From positions 1-42,251 of the forward strand of contig JAISIL010000067.1 of assembly GCA_031262035.1 (NCBI GenBank): DNA of 42,251 bases, given 5' to 3'. A program made the translations under genes and the position numbers. A model generated the notes under the pieces. That model was not told the origin of the DNA. It saw only the letters and a list, made by a program, of their open reading frames with translations, and did not search any database. Every line of letters begins with the position of its first letter. Position 1 is the stretch's first letter. The DNA comes from Spirochaetaceae bacterium (GTDB lineage: Bacteria > Spirochaetota > Spirochaetia > Treponematales > Breznakiellaceae). Of this stretch, positions 39,239 to 42,251 are shown in pieces.

Positions 39239-40504
39239 TTACTTATTAAGTTTCTCCGCTAGTAAAGGTGATAATAACTCAATGCATTCGGTTAGTGTTG
39301 TCTCTGCATCTTGCCATGAAACATTGTCAATTGCATTAAGTTTAAATTGCTTTACATAAGTTGCATCAATTTTATGAAACGAATCTTTAGCCAGACCCTT
39401 ATAATGATGTGCAAGATCTGGATCAACTTTTGCATTTAGCATATTATTTTCTGCACTATTTCTTAATACAAGTAGTGCTTCATATACTCCCCAGTTATTA
39501 TTGAGTTGAAAACCAAGGTCTATCGTCCTCAACTTCTCATAAGTATTTTGATTTGGTGTGAGCATAAAGTTGATTAACGGTGTTTTAACTAACTGGTCAA
39601 CTACCTTTGCCGTATTTGTTTTGGAATACCATGAGTCAATAGTCAGCTTATTAAACTCCTCATCCACCACGTCTGCCACATACACGCCCACATTCTGCTT
39701 ATAAAACCCCTCTATCTCCCCCTGCGTCACATTCCCGCGCCCGGTGATGTAGTGCAGCATGGACTGGTAGCGCGTGGTGTCCTGGCCCAGGAACTTCCCC
39801 ACCTGCATCTCCATGTAGACGGCCGCGCCCGCCACCACGGGGATGCCGGGGGTTTCAAGGTCAAAATACAATCCCATCATGCGCTCGCTTAATGTTTTAC
39901 GTTCTGCAGCTATGTGTACAATTTGCAGATAATCCTGTAAAGCCGCTATGGGTTTATCCGCTTGTAAGTATGCTTGAGCGCGTCTTCTATAAGCGGACCG
40001 AGATGGACCGCCTATATCAAGGGCTTTTGATAGATAAGTAAGAGCATCCTCATATTTACCTCCATCTATGAGTTGTGATGCATAGGTAATAAAATCTGAA
40101 GCCATATTGCCCTTAAGACCTTCATCTTGCAACCCTGTCTCTATTGCTTTGTCATAGTCTGCAAAACCTTTCGTATAGTTTTCTTGCAACACATATATTT
40201 TACCACGGTAAAAATAAGCCCGGTTTGCTCCAGGTAATAGTTGTATTACTTCGGTAAAATCACTTAAGGCTTTATCATATTCCTTTTGGAAATAGAAAAC
40301 ATTTCCACGGTTCCAATACGCGTCTGTATACTTCGGATTTAGTTTTATTGCCTGAGTATAGTCAGCGATAGCTTTATTATGCTCGCCATTGTTATGGTAC
40401 TCAACAGCACGGTTGTAGTACTCCTCCGCCGTCTTCGGCAGTGTCTGCGCAAGGGCACACACTGCGCAAAGCGCCATTAGTAATACGATAATTGTCTTTT
40501 TCAT
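39239..40504 (-). CDS. Secreted TPR-repeat protein
   Basis: A 421-residue protein with signal peptide MKKTIIVLLMALCAVCALAQ (cleavage after Ala-Gln region, no lipobox Cys). About three clear TPRs follow (YYNRAVEYHNNGEHNKAIAD, DAYWNRGNVFYFQKEYDKAL, AYFYRGKIYVLQENYTKGFA) and a fourth weaker one, then a C-terminal region with no recognised domain. Periplasmic protein-interaction scaffold. GGAGGAATCTAA precedes ATG 40504. It follows the secreted MBL-fold gene by 24 bases, so both likely share a promoter. GC content rises at about 39670-39850, as in a recombination patch. Confidence 0.8.
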   Translation of the reverse strand: MKKTIIVLLMALCAVCALAQTLPKTAEEYYNRAVEYHNNGEHNKAIADYTQAIKLNPKYTDAYWNRGNVFYFQKEYDKALSDFTEVIQLLPGANRAYFYRGKIYVLQENYTKGFADYDKAIETGLQDEGLKGNMASDFITYASQLIDGGKYEDALTYLSKALDIGGPSRSAYRRRAQAYLQADKPIAALQDYLQIVHIAAERKTLSERMMGLYFDLETPGIPVVAGAAVYMEMQVGKFLGQDTTRYQSMLHYITGRGNVTQGEIEGFYKQNVGVYVADVVDEEFNKLTIDSWYSKTNTAKVVDQLVKTPLINFMLTPNQNTYEKLRTIDLGFQLNNNWGVYEALLVLRNSAENNMLNAKVDPDLAHHYKGLAKDSFHKIDATYVKQFKLNAIDNVSWQDAETTLTECIELLSPLLAEKLNK

Positions 40505-40528
40505 TTAGATTCCTCCATAAAATATCTT

Positions 40529-42091
40529 TTATCCAAACAACCTAAAGTTGTTGTTTAAAAACAAAATCATACTGATAAACGAATATTCTGTACTATCAGT
40601 GCATTTGAATTTATCACTAAAATCAAATCTGCTAATGTAATCCTCAAATTTTCCACCTGTCTGGGCCGGATGTGTTTGATACATGATATATTGCGGCTGT
40701 ATCAGTTCATACATTCGGGTTATCAATTCATCGGTTTCCATATTATCAGAAAACTTATGAGCATGGTGCGGCCACTTAACAATATCAGCCTTCAGAGAAG
40801 GGCATTTGGATAATGCATTCTTAACCTGCTCACGTTTAAGTTTCAAATCCACTATCACCAGATCAGTAAGGCTGCTGCTATATCCCGATCGAGACATATC
40901 CTGTTGTAGATTTTCATTTTTTTTCAATTGCAGGAATAAATCAGAATCGTATTCTTTTAGTGATATTCGCTGAAGCTCGATTTGCTCAGCAGTTTCAATA
41001 AAACTTGCAAGTGCATCTGGATTATCAAAATCACCAAATAAAAGGTATGATATATTTTTGTGTGTAATTCTATATATTACACTTTCATCATTTTCAGTCT
41101 TTGCATATTTATATTTATACATCTCTACATATATTTTGTCAGCAATTGAAAATTTTGAATAGTAAAAATTACCCAGATCAAGAGCAAAAATATTATATTT
41201 AAGCGCAGTATCAGGTAATGATACCTCTAAAATCTCTTTGGCTAGTAAAATTTCTGTATTCATACCGGTTTCTTTCAGCAAATCAAACACTGTATTTTTT
41301 GATGATGCCAGTGATGGTGCTGGTGCCAAAATGTGGTTATAACTATTTTCATTCAATATACGCTTCGCGACCGCCTGATTAAAATGATCAGAATGATAAT
41401 GCGTTATCAGCTCTATCATATTTTCATCAAAATGGGTGCTGGTATTAAGTAAACCATCTACTCTTAAAAATGGACTGCCAGCAAAGGTGTAGTTTACCGT
41501 AGAGGTTTTATTAAACGTACTTGTTACAGCCTTATCAGGGGTGGAAGTATTAAAATTGATGGTAATTTTGCTATTGTCTACAATGGTATCAGGTAATCGT
41601 GTTCGCCAGATGAGTTCCTGTATTTCATAGTGTGGGTAATATTCATCTTCATACCGGAGTATCTTTTGCCGGTTTTCTTCCGTCATTCTGGTTTCAAGTT
41701 CAGTCATGTCTTCCCGTTGAAAAGTTATCCCCTCATTACCAATAAGTATCTCTGAAAGAGTGCTATCAGTAAAGATAAAACCTAAGTGCTGATATGAATT
41801 ATAGGCCTGTAATACTATTTGTCCGGCATCTTTCAGTGTTTGCAAAGTTGTTTCTACACTAGTTCCATTGTTATAAAAGGCTGTAACTGTGCCGCTTATG
41901 ACAGAAAGGTCATGAATATTATCAACCGACAATTCTTTTTTGCTGTATTCCAGGCAATACCCGCGTTTTATGTCACGGTTAGTAATAGTTTGTCCCGGTG
42001 AAAGGAAAAAAGATTGCGGATCTGCCCATAGACTACTGATGGTGCAGAATACAAAAATAATGAATACTCCAATTTTTCTCAAGTGTGTCAT
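40529..42091 (-). CDS. Secreted metallo-beta-lactamase-fold protein
   Basis: A 520-residue protein with signal peptide MTHLRKIGVFIIFVFCTISS cleaved near SLWA-D. The MBL metal motif is THYHSDHFN (near residue 239, T-H-x-H-x-D-H), then YLLFGDFDNP and KWPHHAHKF. This is compatible with a ComEC-type or similar extracytoplasmic hydrolase, but much of it is unlike the well-known families and the N-terminal about 180 residues are unassigned. AGGAGGC precedes ATG 42091. It heads an operon with the TPR protein and has a poly-G/C tract upstream. Confidence 0.75.
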   Translation of the reverse strand: MTHLRKIGVFIIFVFCTISSLWADPQSFFLSPGQTITNRDIKRGYCLEYSKKELSVDNIHDLSVISGTVTAFYNNGTSVETTLQTLKDAGQIVLQAYNSYQHLGFIFTDSTLSEILIGNEGITFQREDMTELETRMTEENRQKILRYEDEYYPHYEIQELIWRTRLPDTIVDNSKITINFNTSTPDKAVTSTFNKTSTVNYTFAGSPFLRVDGLLNTSTHFDENMIELITHYHSDHFNQAVAKRILNENSYNHILAPAPSLASSKNTVFDLLKETGMNTEILLAKEILEVSLPDTALKYNIFALDLGNFYYSKFSIADKIYVEMYKYKYAKTENDESVIYRITHKNISYLLFGDFDNPDALASFIETAEQIELQRISLKEYDSDLFLQLKKNENLQQDMSRSGYSSSLTDLVIVDLKLKREQVKNALSKCPSLKADIVKWPHHAHKFSDNMETDELITRMYELIQPQYIMYQTHPAQTGGKFEDYISRFDFSDKFKCTDSTEYSFISMILFLNNNFRLFG

Positions 42092-42131
42092 ACTTTGCCT
42101 CCTATAGCAAATGTGTAATATATATACATGA

Positions 42132-42145
42132 GCCCTCTATAGGGC
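42132..42145. promoter_or_regulatory. Small hairpin in the upstream region of the secreted MBL-fold gene
   Basis: GCCCTCTATAGGGC: 5-bp stem, 4-base loop, about 40 bases upstream of ATG 42091 in the probable leader. Confidence 0.4.
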
Positions 42146-42191
42146 GCTATGCCATGATTAGGATGTAGTGATGCCACCAGATGTGATAAAA

Positions 42192-42227
42192 CCGCACTAT
42201 ATGCGGGGGGGGGGGGGGGGGGGGGGG
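42192..42227. repeat. 23-base poly-G tract (poly-C on the coding strand) with an adjoining hairpin
   Basis: G tract 42205-42227 (23 G) is preceded by CCGCACTATATGCGG (42192-42206), whose first and last bases pair. On the minus strand the order is poly-C, then a possible -10 TATAGT (42201-42196), then the secreted MBL-fold gene about 105 bases on. The tract would occupy the position of a -35 element or spacer. This resembles the poly-G switch tracts upstream of treponemal surface genes. A homopolymer of this length near a sequence end could also be sequencing or assembly noise. Confidence 0.7.
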
Positions 42228-42251
42228 TAATTTTTGCCGGTTTAAATATAA

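Noticed and set aside
1-42251. CRISPR array, tRNA and rRNA genes
   Set aside because: No regularly spaced direct repeats of CRISPR length and no cloverleaf or rRNA sequence was recognised by eye; a dedicated tRNA/ncRNA search was not possible.

Overview
The window looks like chromosome of a host-associated spirochaete, most likely a Treponema relative of the hydrogen-metabolising, termite-gut kind. The evidence is an electron-bifurcating-type hydrogenase/NADH dehydrogenase cluster, the DapL route to lysine, many Cys-lipoproteins, a poly-G tract near a surface or secreted gene, and many short palindromic repeats. This is an inference from gene content; no rRNA or tRNA gene was seen. No gene-free stretch exceeds about 300 bases.

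Layout. 1-3251 (minus strand): a hydrogenase/NuoEF-type operon (2Fe-2S HydC/NuoE-like, HATPase, 2Fe-2S thioredoxin-like, HydB/NuoF-like running off the left edge). 3371-6024: lysA and dapL, the last steps of lysine synthesis, separated by a 132-bp palindromic element. 6133-9902: a small regulatory/accessory block with a CARF-like protein, a sigma-70-family factor, a von Willebrand A (vWA) protein, two Rpn/PD-(D/E)XK-like relatives and a 66-aa protein. 10006-18618: a strongly AT-rich four-gene operon (SF1/UPF1-like helicase, protein with a HEPN-like RNase motif, coiled-coil McrB-like ATPase, DUF2357/McrC-like zinc-ribbon protein). It matches the architecture of CoCoNuT-type (coiled-coil nuclease tandem) McrBC-related type IV systems. 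18675-20084: thymidine kinase and a KilA-N protein. 20149-24141: secreted proteins and lipoproteins. 24199-27990: beta-CASP nuclease, TPR lipoprotein and TraB-family membrane protein. 28238-30610: a large modular lipoprotein behind a (CT)13 tract. 30741-39070: mainly housekeeping or accessory genes (FGGY kinase, SDR, hydrolase, B3/B4 protein, phosphoesterase, HTH protein, RNA ligase operon, MazF-type toxin-antitoxin). 39239-42091: a secreted TPR protein and a secreted metallo-beta-lactamase-fold protein, with a 23-G tract upstream.

The most notable discovery is a four-copy conserved promoter, TGTTAAGT-N16-CTATCTATTTA, with exactly 16 bases between its boxes every time. It precedes the CARF-like/sigma operon itself, the vWA gene, the 66-aa gene and the lipoprotein operon at 20149. 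The simplest reading is an autoregulated alternative-sigma regulon that brackets a CoCoNuT-like island. A CARF-like sensor in the same operon as the sigma factor suggests nucleotide-signal control of the regulon.

Two further themes run through the window. First, about ten genes have a near-perfect sigma-70 promoter whose -10 box ends 6-8 bases before the start codon, predicting leaderless mRNAs. Second, short palindromic repeats are found between genes and also in frame inside genes (lysA, dapL, a TPR lipoprotein, the 3' end of an SDR gene), much like Rickettsia palindromic elements.
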